The notes below the pieces were generated by a model. The model made no database searches, was not told where the DNA came from, and saw only the letters and a list, made by a program, of their open reading frames with translations. Shown one piece after another: positions 27,755 to 37,198 of a stretch of 60,072 nt of DNA (the stretch's first letter is position 1; every line of letters begins with the position of its first letter). The stretch lies in the NCBI GenBank assembly GCA_005881425.1, contig VBIC01000111.1, positions 1-60,072 of the forward strand. The letters are read 5' to 3'. Source of the stretch: Chloroflexota bacterium (GTDB taxonomy: Bacteria; Chloroflexota; Dormibacteria; CF-121). Made by a program: the position numbers and the translations under genes.

Positions 27755-29068
27755 ATGGGCCTGCTGGAAGCGATCGGAAACGCCCTGCGGATCCCGGAGC
27801 TGCGCCGGAAGATCCTCTTCACCCTGGGACTCTTCCTGGTCTTCCGCATCTTCGCCCACATCGCCGTCCCCGGCGCCGACAAGGCCCGCCTCGACCAGCT
27901 CTTTCACGGCAACGCCTTCCTGGGCCTCCTGGATCTCTTCTCGGGCGGCGGGCTGAGCCAGTTCTCGATCATCGCCATGGGGGTCAACCCCTACATCAAC
28001 GCCTCGATCATCATGCAGCTGATGACCGTCGTCTCCACCCGCATGAAGGAGCTGAGCAAGGAGGGCGAGTTCGGCAGGCGCAAGATCACGCGCTGGACCC
28101 GCTGGCTCACGGTCGGGCTCGGTCTGCTCCAGGCCTGGGGACTGACCATCCTCTTCAGCCGCCAGGGGGTGCTCAGCGGATCGCTTGGCTGGTTCCAGAT
28201 CGTGGCCATCATGTTCACCCTGACGGCCGGCACCGTCATGCTGATGTGGTTCGGCGAGCTGATCACCGAATACGGCATCGGCAACGGGATCTCGCTCGTC
28301 ATCTTCGCCGGCATCGTGGGCCGGATCCCGACCGGGATCTACAACAACCTGGGCGGGGGAGCGGCCCAGACCAACCTGGCCCCAATGCTGCTCTTCGCCG
28401 CGCTCGCGATCGTGGTCTGCGCCGGAATCATCGAGGTCCAGCAGGCGCAGCGCAAGATACCGATCCAGTCAGCCCAGCGGGTGGTGGGCCGGCGTGTCTA
28501 CCAGGGACGCAGCTCGCACCTCCCCCTTCGAGTCAACCAGGCCGGCGTCATCCCCATCATCTTCGCCATCTCGATCATGTTCTTCCCGGTCATCATCGGC
28601 AACTTCCTGGCCAGCGCCCCCGGCTTCTGGGGCAACGTCTCCCTGGCGCTGCGCACCTACTGGGTGCCGAACGGTCCCAACATCCCAACCGACATCCTCT
28701 ATAACTTCGTCTATTTCGTCCTGATCTTCGGTTTCACCTATTTCTACACGGCTGTCACCTTCGATCCGGTGGACACGGCCGACTACCTGAAGAAGCACGC
28801 CGCCTTCATCCCGGGGATCCGTCCCGGCCCGGCCACGGCGCAGTACCTCGACCGCACCATGACCCGGATCACATTCGCCGGCGCCCTCTTTCTGGGCGGG
28901 GTCACGGTCCTCGTACCCCTGCTGGCGGCGGCGCTGACCCGGATCCCGACCCAGAACCTCTACCTGGGCGGCACCGCCATCCTGATCGTGGTCGGGGTGG
29001 CCCTGGACACTATGAAGCAGATCGAGACCCAGCTGATCATGCGCCAGTACAAGGGCTTCATAAAGTGA
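27755..29068 (+). CDS. secY: protein translocase subunit SecY
   Basis: Channel subunit of the Sec translocon in the inner membrane, 437 aa with about ten membrane segments. FSIIAMGVNPYINASIIMQL, ELSKEGEFGRRKITRWTRW and the C-terminal LIMRQYKGFIK are conserved. Usual place in the spc operon after rplO, 3 bases away, so export capacity is co-expressed with ribosomes. Confidence 0.97.
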   Translation: MGLLEAIGNALRIPELRRKILFTLGLFLVFRIFAHIAVPGADKARLDQLFHGNAFLGLLDLFSGGGLSQFSIIAMGVNPYINASIIMQLMTVVSTRMKELSKEGEFGRRKITRWTRWLTVGLGLLQAWGLTILFSRQGVLSGSLGWFQIVAIMFTLTAGTVMLMWFGELITEYGIGNGISLVIFAGIVGRIPTGIYNNLGGGAAQTNLAPMLLFAALAIVVCAGIIEVQQAQRKIPIQSAQRVVGRRVYQGRSSHLPLRVNQAGVIPIIFAISIMFFPVIIGNFLASAPGFWGNVSLALRTYWVPNGPNIPTDILYNFVYFVLIFGFTYFYTAVTFDPVDTADYLKKHAAFIPGIRPGPATAQYLDRTMTRITFAGALFLGGVTVLVPLLAAALTRIPTQNLYLGGTAILIVVGVALDTMKQIETQLIMRQYKGFIK

Positions 29069-29111
29069 AGCTGGGCGCCTGCATCGCGAGAACAGCTGTC
29101 GCACGCGGAGG

Positions 29112-29720
29112 ATGCCTGCGATCGGCAATGTGAACCTGGTCCTGTTCGGGGCGCCGGGGTCGGGGAAGGGCACCCAGAGCGCATTCCTGATCGAACGCTA
29201 TGGAATCCCCCAGATCTCGACCGGGGACATACTGCGGGCTCAGCGCCAGGCCGGCACCCCTTTAGCCGACCGGGTCCAGGGCTACATGGACCGGGGTGAG
29301 CTGGTGCCGGACGAGGTCATGATCGAGATCGTGCGCGAGCGCCTGCGCCAGCCGGATACCGCCGGCGGCTTCATCCTGGACGGGTTTCCGCGCACCGTAC
29401 CTCAGGCCGAGGCGCTGGACCGGATGCTGGCCGATCTCGGCAAGCGGATCGAGAAGGTCATCTACCTGCAGGTGGGGCGCGAGGCGCTGATCGACCGGCT
29501 CGTCCATCGCGGCCGCCTCTTCGACCGCCCGGACGACGACCCCACGGTTGCCGCCCGCCGGATCGACGTCTTCCTCAGCGATACCGCGCCGCTGATCGAC
29601 TACTACGGCTCGCAGCACAAGCTGGAGAAGGTCGACGGCCAGCTCAGCATCGAGCAGGTACGCGACGACATCCTGAGGCGGCTCAACTCTCTCAACGGCC
29701 AGGGCAGGCGCCGCCCGTGA
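29112..29720 (+). CDS. adk: adenylate kinase, short-LID form
   Basis: Interconverts ATP + AMP and 2 ADP. The P-loop GAPGSGKGTQ, the AMP-binding STGDILR and LDGFPRT, and DDDPTVAARRIDVF are seen. The LID is the short type: the four-cysteine zinc insert is missing, so the enzyme is about 200 aa. At ATG 29112 a GGAGG abuts the start; GTG 29130 is an alternative with the SD 18 bases away. It overlaps map by 4 bases. Confidence 0.94.
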   Translation: MPAIGNVNLVLFGAPGSGKGTQSAFLIERYGIPQISTGDILRAQRQAGTPLADRVQGYMDRGELVPDEVMIEIVRERLRQPDTAGGFILDGFPRTVPQAEALDRMLADLGKRIEKVIYLQVGREALIDRLVHRGRLFDRPDDDPTVAARRIDVFLSDTAPLIDYYGSQHKLEKVDGQLSIEQVRDDILRRLNSLNGQGRRRP

Positions 29721-30499
29721 TCAGCTACAAGTCGAATGCCGAGCTGGATCTGATGCGCCATGCGGGCCGGATCCTGGGCGAGACGCTGGCTTACCTCCAG
29801 GGCTTTGCCCGCCCAGGCGTCACCCTGCTGGAGATCGACCGCGAGGCGGACCGGTTCATCCGCGGATACGGCTGTATCCCGGGCTTCAAGGGCTACGAGG
29901 GCTTCCCCAACAGCGTCTGCACCTCGGTCAACGAGCAGGTGGTCCACGGCATCCCCAGCAACCGCAAGCTCCGGGAGGGAGACCTGCTCAGCCTCGACTG
30001 CGGCCTGATCCACCACGGCTTCTGGGCGGACGCCGGGGTGAGCCTGCCGGTGGGAACTCTCTCCCCCCTGGCGAAGCGCCTCCTGGACGTCACGCGCGAG
30101 GCGCTGGAGATCGGGATCGCGCAGGCCCGGGTGGGAAACCGGGTGGGCGACATCAGCGCCGCCGTCCAGGGACACGTCGAGGCCGCCGGCTTCGCGGTCG
30201 TCCGCCAGTTCACGGGCCACGGCATCGGCCGGGACATGCACGAGGAGCCTCCGGTGCCCAACTTCGGCATCGCCGGCCACGGCCCGGTCCTGAAGCCGGG
30301 GATGGTGATCGCCATCGAACCCATGGTGAACGCGGGGTCACCAGAGGTGGCGGTGCTTGGCGATGGATGGACCGTGGTCACCATCGATCGCAGCCTGTCC
30401 GCCTACTTCGAGCACACCATCGCCATCCAGGAGGCCGGTCCGGAGGTCCTGACCGCCATCCCGGAGGCCGCGGCCACGCGCCGGGCGGCCGTTCTGTGA
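29717..30499 (+). CDS. map: methionine aminopeptidase, type I
   Basis: Removes the initiator methionine from nascent proteins, 260 aa, GTG start at 29717. The dinuclear metal site is complete: Asp in LSLDCG and in WADAGV, His in GHGIGRDMHEEP, Glu in IAIEPMV and in EHTIAI. There is no N-terminal zinc-finger extension. The secY-adk-map-infA order is classical. Confidence 0.96.
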   Translation: MISYKSNAELDLMRHAGRILGETLAYLQGFARPGVTLLEIDREADRFIRGYGCIPGFKGYEGFPNSVCTSVNEQVVHGIPSNRKLREGDLLSLDCGLIHHGFWADAGVSLPVGTLSPLAKRLLDVTREALEIGIAQARVGNRVGDISAAVQGHVEAAGFAVVRQFTGHGIGRDMHEEPPVPNFGIAGHGPVLKPGMVIAIEPMVNAGSPEVAVLGDGWTVVTIDRSLSAYFEHTIAIQEAGPEVLTAIPEAAATRRAAVL

Positions 30500-30554
30500 T
30501 ATGCTCTTCCTTCGTGCGCCGGAGACCCGGCGAATTCGGCATGGCCGCGGGCTG

Positions 30555-30761
30555 ATGCCGGAGGTCGTCGTGGGTCGGGTGGTGGAGCCGATGCCCAACG
30601 CGCTCTACCGCGTCGAGCTCGAGACCGGCCACAGGATCGTCGCGCACGTGGCTCCGGCCGCGCGGCTGCGGTTCCTCCGGGTGATCCCGGGTGACCGGGT
30701 CCGCGTCGAGGTGTCGCCCGTCGATCCGGGGCGCGGACGGATCGTCAAGAAGGCTGAGTGA
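30555..30761 (+). CDS. infA: translation initiation factor IF-1
   Basis: A small OB-fold factor that blocks the A site during initiation, 68 aa from ATG 30555 ([26 protein letters not shown]). [23 protein letters not shown] is typical. The frame is open to 30501, but that extra part has no family match. A TATGCT at 30500-30505 could be a local -10. Confidence 0.92.
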   Translation: MPEVVVGRVVEPMPNALYRVELETGHRIVAHVAPAARLRFLRVIPGDRVRVEVSPVDPGRGRIVKKAE

Positions 30762-30765
30762 AGAG

Positions 30766-30879
30766 ATGAAGGTTCGAGCGTCGGTCAAGAAAATCTGCTC
30801 TAAGTGCAAGGTCATCAAGCGGCATGGCCAGGTTCGGGTCATCTGCGTGACGCCCAAGCACAACCAGCGACAGGGATAG
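30766..30879 (+). CDS. rpmJ: 50S ribosomal protein L36, zinc form
   Basis: A 37-aa protein, [20 protein letters not shown] and so on, with the CxxC...C...H zinc-binding set (CSKC, VICV, PKH). It sits 4 bases after infA. Together with zinc S14 and the Cys-rich S4, it indicates a zinc-rich ribosome. Confidence 0.95.
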   Translation: MKVRASVKKICSKCKVIKRHGQVRVICVTPKHNQRQG

Positions 30880-30891
30880 GAGGCAGCCATC
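30878..30891 (+). promoter_or_regulatory. Shine-Dalgarno deciding an ATC start for rpsM
   Basis: AGGAGG (30878-30883) is followed by a 5-base spacer and ATC (30889-30891). This is exactly where the family's methionine should be: ATC-GCA-CGC-ATC-GCC = (M)ARIA. No ATG, GTG or TTG lies in frame near it. Confidence 0.7.
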
Positions 30892-31272
30892 GCACGCATC
30901 GCCGGCGTTGACGTTCCTCGCGACAAGCGGATCGAGGTCGCGCTGACCTACATCTTCGGCATCGGACCGAGGACGTCCGCGCGGGTCCTGACCATCGCCA
31001 ACGTCGATCCCAACCTGCGGGTGCGCAACCTGAACGACGAGCAGGTCAGCCGGCTCAGGGACGTGATCGACAAGGAGGTCAAGGTCGAGGGCGAGCTGCG
31101 GCGTGAGATCGCGCTCAACATCAAGCGCCTGATCGAGATCGGCACCTATCGCGGCCTTCGCCACCGCCGCGGGCTGCCCGTCCGGGGCCAGCGCACGCGG
31201 ACCAACGCGCGCACTCGGCGCGGGCCGCGCAAGACGGTCGGCGTGCGCAAGAAGGCGGCGGAGAAGAAGTAG
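30889..31272 (+). CDS. rpsM: 30S ribosomal protein S13 with non-canonical ATC start
   Basis: Subunit-bridge protein of the 30S head, 127 aa: (M)[25 protein letters not shown], then [27 protein letters not shown]. The first residue is encoded by ATC, five bases after a perfect AGGAGG. AUU/AUC starts are very rare; E. coli infC uses AUU for IF-3 feedback. Either S13 is under start-codon control here or the G of ATG was miscalled. The next in-frame ATG/GTG is GTG at 31021, which would lose a third of the protein. Confidence 0.9.
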   Translation: MARIAGVDVPRDKRIEVALTYIFGIGPRTSARVLTIANVDPNLRVRNLNDEQVSRLRDVIDKEVKVEGELRREIALNIKRLIEIGTYRGLRHRRGLPVRGQRTRTNARTRRGPRKTVGVRKKAAEKK

Positions 31273-31275
31273 CGA

Positions 31276-31668
31276 ATGGGCAAGAAGAAAGTCACACGCA
31301 CCCGCCGCCGGGAGAAGAAGAACGTGACCGTGGGCCAGGCGCACATCCAGTCGACCTTCAACAACACGATCGTGTCGCTGACCGACGCCCAGGGCAACAT
31401 CCTGGCCTGGGGTAGCGCGGGCAGCCAGGGCTTCAAGGGCTCGCGCAAGAGCACGCCCTTCGCCGCCCAGATCACCGCCGAGGCCACCGCCCGCAGGGCG
31501 ATGGAGCACGGGCTGAAGCAGATCGAGATCTTCGTCAAGGGGCCTGGGTCCGGCCGGGAGGCAGCCATCCGTTCTCTCCAGGCTGCCGGGCTCGAGGTCA
31601 CCGCCATCACCGACGTCACCCCGATCCCCCACAACGGCTGCCGCCCGCCCAAGCGGCGGAGAGTCTAG
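31276..31668 (+). CDS. rpsK: 30S ribosomal protein S11
   Basis: Platform protein, 130 aa. [39 protein letters not shown] and the C-terminal [17 protein letters not shown] are invariant features, all present. The stop abuts the rpsD ATG. Confidence 0.97.
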   Translation: MGKKKVTRTRRREKKNVTVGQAHIQSTFNNTIVSLTDAQGNILAWGSAGSQGFKGSRKSTPFAAQITAEATARRAMEHGLKQIEIFVKGPGSGREAAIRSLQAAGLEVTAITDVTPIPHNGCRPPKRRRV

Positions 31669-32295
<627 letters not shown>

Positions 32296-32316
32296 TCTGA
32301 AGGCACAGGGAGGACC

Positions 32317-33273
32317 ATGTTCGACATCGCCAAGCCGCAAGTAAAAAGCGTCGAAAACAGCAAGACCTACGGCAAGTTTCAGATCGAGCCCCTCGAGCCG
32401 GGCTTCGGGACCACGCTCGGCAACGCGCTGAGGCGGGTCCTTCTCTCCTCGCTCAAGGGGGCCGCGGTCACCTCGGTCTCGATCGAAGGCGTGGCCCACG
32501 AGTTCTCGTCCATCCCCTTCGTCAAGGAGGACGTGACCGAGATCATCCTCAACCTCAAGGGCCTGAACCTCGTCTCATTCAGCGACGAAGCCGTTCACCT
32601 GACGCTGGACGTTACCGGGCCTCGGGAGGTGCACGCCTCCGACATCCAGGTTCCAAGTGACGTCGAGGTGGTCAACCCCGACCTCTACATCTGCACTCTG
32701 GACGGCAAGCAGGGCCGGCTGCGGATGGAGCTCACCGTGGAGCGGGGCAAGGGCTACGTCCCGGCCGAGCGGAACAAGAAGGAGGGCCAGCCGATCGGCG
32801 TCATCCCGATCGACGCCATCTTCAGCCCGGTGGTCAAGGCCAACTTCCTGATCGAGAAGACCCGTGTCGGCCAGGAAACCGACTGGGACAAGCTCGTGCT
32901 CGAGGTCTGGACCGACGGCACCATCCCGCCCGACCAGGCGATCAGCGAGGCGGCGCGGCTGTTCACCAGCCACCTCAGCCTTTTCGCCCACTTCACGGAT
33001 AGCATCCGGGACGCCGAGGTCCCGCTGACCAAGGGCAACGACGTGTCCTCCCGGCTGGCGGACGTGCCGATCGAAGATCTGGATCTCTCGGTGCGCGCGC
33101 TCAACTGTCTCAAGGCGAACGAGATCACCAAGGTGGGCCAGCTGGTCGCGCTGCGCGAGGAAGACCTCCTGGGGCTGCGCAATTTCGGGCGGAAGTCTCT
33201 CGACGAGATCAAGGAGAAGCTGGTCCAGCGGGGCTTCCTCACCGCGGATGAGCTGACCAAGGTCCTGGTATAG
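32317..33273 (+). CDS. rpoA: RNA polymerase alpha subunit
   Basis: Assembly scaffold of RNA polymerase, 318 aa. The N-terminal dimerisation domain has PGFGTTLGNALRRVLLSSLKGAAV. The C-terminal domain that binds UP elements and activators has EDLDLSVRALNCLKANEITKVGQL and LRNFGRKSLDEIKEKL. GGGAGG precedes the ATG. It closes the alpha block between rpsD and rplQ. Confidence 0.97.
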   Translation: MFDIAKPQVKSVENSKTYGKFQIEPLEPGFGTTLGNALRRVLLSSLKGAAVTSVSIEGVAHEFSSIPFVKEDVTEIILNLKGLNLVSFSDEAVHLTLDVTGPREVHASDIQVPSDVEVVNPDLYICTLDGKQGRLRMELTVERGKGYVPAERNKKEGQPIGVIPIDAIFSPVVKANFLIEKTRVGQETDWDKLVLEVWTDGTIPPDQAISEAARLFTSHLSLFAHFTDSIRDAEVPLTKGNDVSSRLADVPIEDLDLSVRALNCLKANEITKVGQLVALREEDLLGLRNFGRKSLDEIKEKLVQRGFLTADELTKVLV

Positions 33274-33282
33274 GCGGAGCGG

Positions 33283-33639
33283 ATGCGGCATCGCAAGACA
33301 GGTCGGAAATTCGGACGGACCACGGCCCATCGGACGGCGATGAGCCGCAACCTGGTCACCGCCCTGCTGGAGCACGGCCGCATCGAGACCACGGAGGCCC
33401 GCGGCAAGGAGCTGCGGCGCTGGGTGGAGCGCGTGATCACGACCGCCAAGGCTGACGATCTCGCTGCCCGGCGCCATGTCGACGCGATCGTGGAGGACCG
33501 GTCGGTCTCCGAGAAGCTGTTCAAGACGCTCCTGCCCCGCCTGGCCAACCGGCCGGGCGGCTACACCCGGGTGCTCAAGACCGGGCCGCGGCAGGGTGAC
33601 GGCGCGCCCATGGTCCTGATCGAGCTGGTGGACAGGTAA
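33283..33639 (+). CDS. rplQ: 50S ribosomal protein L17
   Basis: A 118-aa 50S protein: MRHRKTGRKFGRTTAHRTAMSRNLVTALLEHGRIETT, with the C-terminal TRVLKTGPRQGDGAPMVLIELV. GGCGGAG lies before the ATG. Confidence 0.97.
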   Translation: MRHRKTGRKFGRTTAHRTAMSRNLVTALLEHGRIETTEARGKELRRWVERVITTAKADDLAARRHVDAIVEDRSVSEKLFKTLLPRLANRPGGYTRVLKTGPRQGDGAPMVLIELVDR

Positions 33640-33642
33640 GGC

Positions 33643-34380
33643 GTGAACGTCAAGCTCGTCGTGGAGTACGACGGCACCGCCTTCCACGGCTGGCAGGCTC
33701 AGCCGGACGGCACCCGCACGGTGCAGGCGACGCTGGCCGCCGCCATCGGTGAGCTGACCGGTGAGACCGTCTCCCTGATCGCCGCCGGGCGGACCGACGC
33801 CGGCGTGCACGCGCTGGGCCAGGTCGTGAACTTCACCCTGGCCGGTCCCTTTGCCATCGACCGGCTGCCGGCGGCGCTCAACGCGCGGCTCGATCCCGAC
33901 CTGGTCGTCCGCTCGGCGGAGGTCGTGCCCCAGGCATTTCACGCCCGCTACAGCGCCCGCGCCCGGCTCTACGCCTATCGCATCCGGCAGGCGCTCCCAA
34001 CAAGGGGCGCCTACCAGCGCCAGTACGTCTGGACGGTTCCCGACAGCCTCGACCTGGCGGCCATGCGCGCCGCGGGATCCAGGCTGCTGGGGCGGCACGA
34101 CTTCAGCGCCTTCGGCCGCAGCCCCCGCCCCGGCGGGCATACGATGCGCGAGGTCCTGGGCCTGCGGGTCGACCTGGACGCGGAGGCGGAATGGGTCACG
34201 ATCCTGGTCCGGGCCGACGCCTTCCTCTACGGGATGATGCGGCGGATCGCCGGGGCGCTGGTCGAGGTCGGCCGGCGGCGCCGGCCGCTGGAGTGGATCG
34301 ACGAGCTGCTGGACGGCTCGACCGCGGGCCTCCGCCCGGCGCCCTCCCAGGGACTTTGCCAGGTGGGGGTGGAGTACTGA
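33643..34380 (+). CDS. truA: tRNA pseudouridine(38-40) synthase TruA
   Basis: Isomerises uridines 38-40 of the tRNA anticodon arm, 245 aa, GTG start at 33643. The catalytic Asp is in AAGRTDAGVHALGQV; YDGTAFHGWQAQPD and FLYGMMRRIAGALVEVG are conserved. It sits between rplQ and rplM, a common arrangement, and its TGA overlaps the rplM ATG by one base. Confidence 0.96.
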   Translation: MNVKLVVEYDGTAFHGWQAQPDGTRTVQATLAAAIGELTGETVSLIAAGRTDAGVHALGQVVNFTLAGPFAIDRLPAALNARLDPDLVVRSAEVVPQAFHARYSARARLYAYRIRQALPTRGAYQRQYVWTVPDSLDLAAMRAAGSRLLGRHDFSAFGRSPRPGGHTMREVLGLRVDLDAEAEWVTILVRADAFLYGMMRRIAGALVEVGRRRRPLEWIDELLDGSTAGLRPAPSQGLCQVGVEY

Positions 34381-34853
34381 TGGGCGAGAAGACCGCCAGG
34401 ACCTACAGCGCCCGGCCCTCGGAGCTGCACCCCAGCTGGTACCTGGTCGACGCCAGCGGGCAGACCCTGGGCCGGCTGGCAGCCAACGTCGCCCGCCTGC
34501 TGCGGGGCAAGCACAAGGCCCAGTTCACGCCCCACCTCAACAGCGGCGACCATGTGATCGTGGTCAACGTCAAGGGCCTTCGGGTGACCGGCAAGAAGCT
34601 GACCGACAAGGTCTACACCTCCTACACCGGCTATCCGGGCGGGCTTCGCACGCGCGCCTACGGCGACATGGTCAAGCGCCATCCGACCTTCCCCTTCCGC
34701 CACGCGGTCGAGGGGATGCTGCAGCGGAGCACCCTCGGCCACGATCAGCTCAAGCGCCTCAAGATCTATGCCGGCGAGGCGCACCCGCATAGCGCCCAGC
34801 GTCCGGTTCCGATCCGATTTGGACCCCACGGGGAGGTCGAGACCATTGCCTGA
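34380..34853 (+). CDS. rplM: 50S ribosomal protein L13
   Basis: Early 50S assembly protein, 157 aa from ATG 34380. [48 protein letters not shown] and the [12 protein letters not shown] end are typical. Its last 8 bases overlap the rpsI start. Confidence 0.96.
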   Translation: MGEKTARTYSARPSELHPSWYLVDASGQTLGRLAANVARLLRGKHKAQFTPHLNSGDHVIVVNVKGLRVTGKKLTDKVYTSYTGYPGGLRTRAYGDMVKRHPTFPFRHAVEGMLQRSTLGHDQLKRLKIYAGEAHPHSAQRPVPIRFGPHGEVETIA

Positions 34854-35244
34854 GACCGCGCACTTCTACTACGGCACCGGCCGGCGCAAGAACGCCATCG
34901 CCCGGGTCCGGCTCTATCCGGGAGAGGGGACGATCATGGTCAACAACAAGCCGCCGCTGCAGTACTTCGGACGCCGGCAGCTGGAGATGATCGTGGTCGA
35001 GCCGCTCAAGCTGACCGAGAGCGCCAAGCGCTTCAACATCAGCGCCATGGTCGACGGCGGCGGGATCTCCGGCCAGGCGGGGGCGGTCCAGCACGGGATC
35101 GCCCGGGCGCTCTGCGTCGCCGACCTGGCGATGCGGCCGGTGCTCAAGAAGCACGGTCTCCTCTCCCGGGATCCGCGGATGAAGGAGCGCAAGAAGCCCG
35201 GTCTGAAGCGCGCCCGCAAAGCCCCTCAGTACACCAAGCGCTAG
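34846..35244 (+). CDS. rpsI: 30S ribosomal protein S9 (TTG start)
   Basis: A 132-aa protein whose C-terminal KAPQYTKR tail reaches P-site tRNA. TTG 34846 is the only start giving a normal N-terminus ((M)[20 protein letters not shown]). GGGAGG lies 10 bases upstream. It overlaps the end of rplM by 8 bases, which implies coupled translation. [19 protein letters not shown] is conserved. Confidence 0.94.
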   Translation: MPETAHFYYGTGRRKNAIARVRLYPGEGTIMVNNKPPLQYFGRRQLEMIVVEPLKLTESAKRFNISAMVDGGGISGQAGAVQHGIARALCVADLAMRPVLKKHGLLSRDPRMKERKKPGLKRARKAPQYTKR

Positions 35245-35245
35245 G

Positions 35246-35266
35246 GTATCCCCCGGGGGACGCCCG
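35246..35266 (+). terminator. GC-rich palindrome after rpsI
   Basis: TCCCCCGGGGGA flanked by GGG and CCC forms a compact hairpin directly after the rpsI stop, at the end of the super-operon. No T-tract follows. Its position between rpsI and cdaA suggests termination. Confidence 0.4.
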
Positions 35267-35308
35267 ATGCGGTTCCCCGCCGGCCGCACGTCCAGCCCTG
35301 TCGTGCCG

Positions 35309-35314
35309 TTTAAT
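35309..35314 (+). promoter_or_regulatory. candidate -10 box of cdaA (near-leaderless)
   Basis: TTTAAT ends 9 bases before the GTG start. No SD is visible. With transcription starting about 7 bases after the box, the mRNA would have almost no leader. Confidence 0.35.
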
Positions 35315-35323
35315 TGACCAGGC

Positions 35324-36160
35324 GTGGACGCGATCATCCGGGACGTCACCATCTTCCTCGGCAGCGAGCCCTGGTGGCGACACCTCCTGGACCTGGCCGA
35401 CGTGGGGATCGTGGCCTTCTTCCTCTACCGGATGTTCCTTCTGGTCCGGGGGACGCAGGCGGTCCAGCTGCTGGTCGGCATCCTGCTCCTGGGCCTGGTG
35501 GGCTTCGCTGCCACGCTCCTCAACCTGCGGCTCCTTTCCTTCATCTTCCGCAACGCGGCGCCGGCCATCCTGATCGGGGTCATCGTCCTCTTCCAGCCGG
35601 AGATCCGGCGCGCCCTCGACCAGTTCGGCCGGATCGGCTTCATCGGACGGCCGCTCGCCCACTACAACCTCCAGATCTTCAACCGCATGATCGAAGACGT
35701 CATCCGGGCTACCAGCAAGCTGGCCCAGCGCTTCACCGGGGCCCTGATCGTCTTCGAGAAGGAGACGGGGCTCGAGAACTACGCCAACACCGGGATCCGG
35801 ATCAACGGGGAGGTGACCGCCGAGTTCCTGGAGGCGATCTTCTTCCCCAACTCTCCGCTGCACGACGGCGCGGTCATCATCCGTGGCACCCAGATCCTGG
35901 CCGCGGGCTGTGTGCTGCCGCTGGCGGAGGAGGGGACGGTCCGGGAGCGGATGGGAACCCGCCACCGCGCCGGCCTGGGCCTCTCCATGCAGGCCGACGC
36001 CGTGGTGGTGATCCTGAGCGAGGAGCTGGGCCAGATCACGGTGGCGCACGAGGGCAAGCTGCTGCGTAACCTCGACCCGGACCGCCTGCGCCAGGTGCTC
36101 ACCTCACTGCTCCAGCCGCGCGCCGAGGTGCACCCGCCCCGGCTGGCCTGGAGGCGCTAG
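35324..36160 (+). CDS. cdaA: membrane diadenylate cyclase CdaA
   Basis: Makes cyclic di-AMP from two ATP, 278 aa, GTG start. Three N-terminal membrane helices (roughly residues 25-90) precede the DAC domain, whose catalytic DGA (SPLHDGAVIIRG) and RHR (GTRHRAGLGLS) motifs are intact. c-di-AMP controls potassium and osmolyte transport and cell-wall homeostasis. The next gene encodes its usual membrane partner CdaR, supporting the assignment. Confidence 0.95.
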   Translation: MDAIIRDVTIFLGSEPWWRHLLDLADVGIVAFFLYRMFLLVRGTQAVQLLVGILLLGLVGFAATLLNLRLLSFIFRNAAPAILIGVIVLFQPEIRRALDQFGRIGFIGRPLAHYNLQIFNRMIEDVIRATSKLAQRFTGALIVFEKETGLENYANTGIRINGEVTAEFLEAIFFPNSPLHDGAVIIRGTQILAAGCVLPLAEEGTVRERMGTRHRAGLGLSMQADAVVVILSEELGQITVAHEGKLLRNLDPDRLRQVLTSLLQPRAEVHPPRLAWRR

Positions 36161-36171
36161 GCTAGTCCACG

Positions 36172-37104
36172 GTGGCACTCTTCTCCAACCTGCGACTCAA
36201 GCTGCTGGCGATCGCCTTCGCGCTGGCCATGTGGGGCGGCGTGGCCTACGCGGAGAATCCGACGACGCGCTCCACCTACAACCTGTCCATCGACCGGCCC
36301 AACACTCCCGCGGGGCTGGTCATCGTGGGCAGCCTCCCCATCATCCAGGTCGCCGTCGTGGGCAGCGCCCAGACCATGCGCAGCTTCGACCAGCGGAACC
36401 TGACGCTGACGGCCAGCTTCGCCGACGTCCACGTGGGCGCGAACCGGATCCCGATCCGGGTGACCAGCTCCGACCCTACCGTGACCGTGGAGCAGCCGAA
36501 CCCGATCATCGTGCAGGTCGACCAGGTGGGCAGCGCCGACGTGCAGGTCACGGTCCAGAGGCTGCATCAGCTGCCTTCCGGGTTCCACGAGGTCTCGGCC
36601 ACCGTCACCCCCAATCACGTGACGATCCATGGTCCGCAGAGCCAGCTGAGTGGAGTCCAGGCGGTGGTCCAGGTGGACCTGGCCGAACAGCAGGGGATCA
36701 TCTCCCAGAACTTCGTGGTCCAGGTCCTCGACCCGGCGGGCAAGAAGGTCGACAAGGGTCTCTCGGACCCGACCAGCGTCAGCGTCCGGATCGACATCCA
36801 GCCCGATTCGGTCACTGAAACCAAGGCGGCCGGCGCCGCCGTGACCGGCCAGCCCGCGACCGGATACTACATCTCAAACATCCAGGTGAGCCCGACAACC
36901 GTCAACGCCACCGGGCTCGCCGACGTTCTGGGGGCGCTCAAGCAGATCGCGTCGGACCCGGTCGACGTCGGCAACCAGAACGCCGACGTGGTCAAGACCG
37001 TGACCCTGCGGCCTCCGGCGGGGGTTACCGTCTCTCCGCGGACGGTCCAGGTGCACGTCTTCATCGCCAGGAACCCGCTCGCCTCACCCTCGCCAGGCGC
37101 CTAG
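36172..37104 (+). CDS. cdaR: YbbR-domain protein, CdaA regulator CdaR
   Basis: A 310-aa protein, GTG start. One N-terminal membrane helix (LKLLAIAFALAMWGGVAYAE) anchors several extracytoplasmic YbbR repeats (IPIRVTSSDP, NHVTIHGPQSQLSGV, VRIDIQPDSVTE, PRTVQVHVFI). In Firmicutes CdaR modulates CdaA activity. A TAGGCT box (36158-36163) lies 8 bases before the start, overlapping the cdaA stop. The usual third gene, glmM, is absent here. Confidence 0.88.
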   Translation: MALFSNLRLKLLAIAFALAMWGGVAYAENPTTRSTYNLSIDRPNTPAGLVIVGSLPIIQVAVVGSAQTMRSFDQRNLTLTASFADVHVGANRIPIRVTSSDPTVTVEQPNPIIVQVDQVGSADVQVTVQRLHQLPSGFHEVSATVTPNHVTIHGPQSQLSGVQAVVQVDLAEQQGIISQNFVVQVLDPAGKKVDKGLSDPTSVSVRIDIQPDSVTETKAAGAAVTGQPATGYYISNIQVSPTTVNATGLADVLGALKQIASDPVDVGNQNADVVKTVTLRPPAGVTVSPRTVQVHVFIARNPLASPSPGA

Positions 37105-37198
37105 CCCTCCGTAACCTCGATCCCCGAGCGCCCGTTCCAGTGGCAACGATCTCGGATCGCTCCCTGTCTTGCGCCCTTTCAGGGAAACTGGAAAGACT

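Noticed and set aside
30501-30554. Longer N-terminus for IF-1
   Set aside because: The 18 extra residues have no match to the family and overlap a -10-like TATGCT.
37105-37198. glmS ribozyme/riboswitch upstream of glmS
   Set aside because: Only 94 bases, with small hairpins and none of the extended pairing expected of the ribozyme core.
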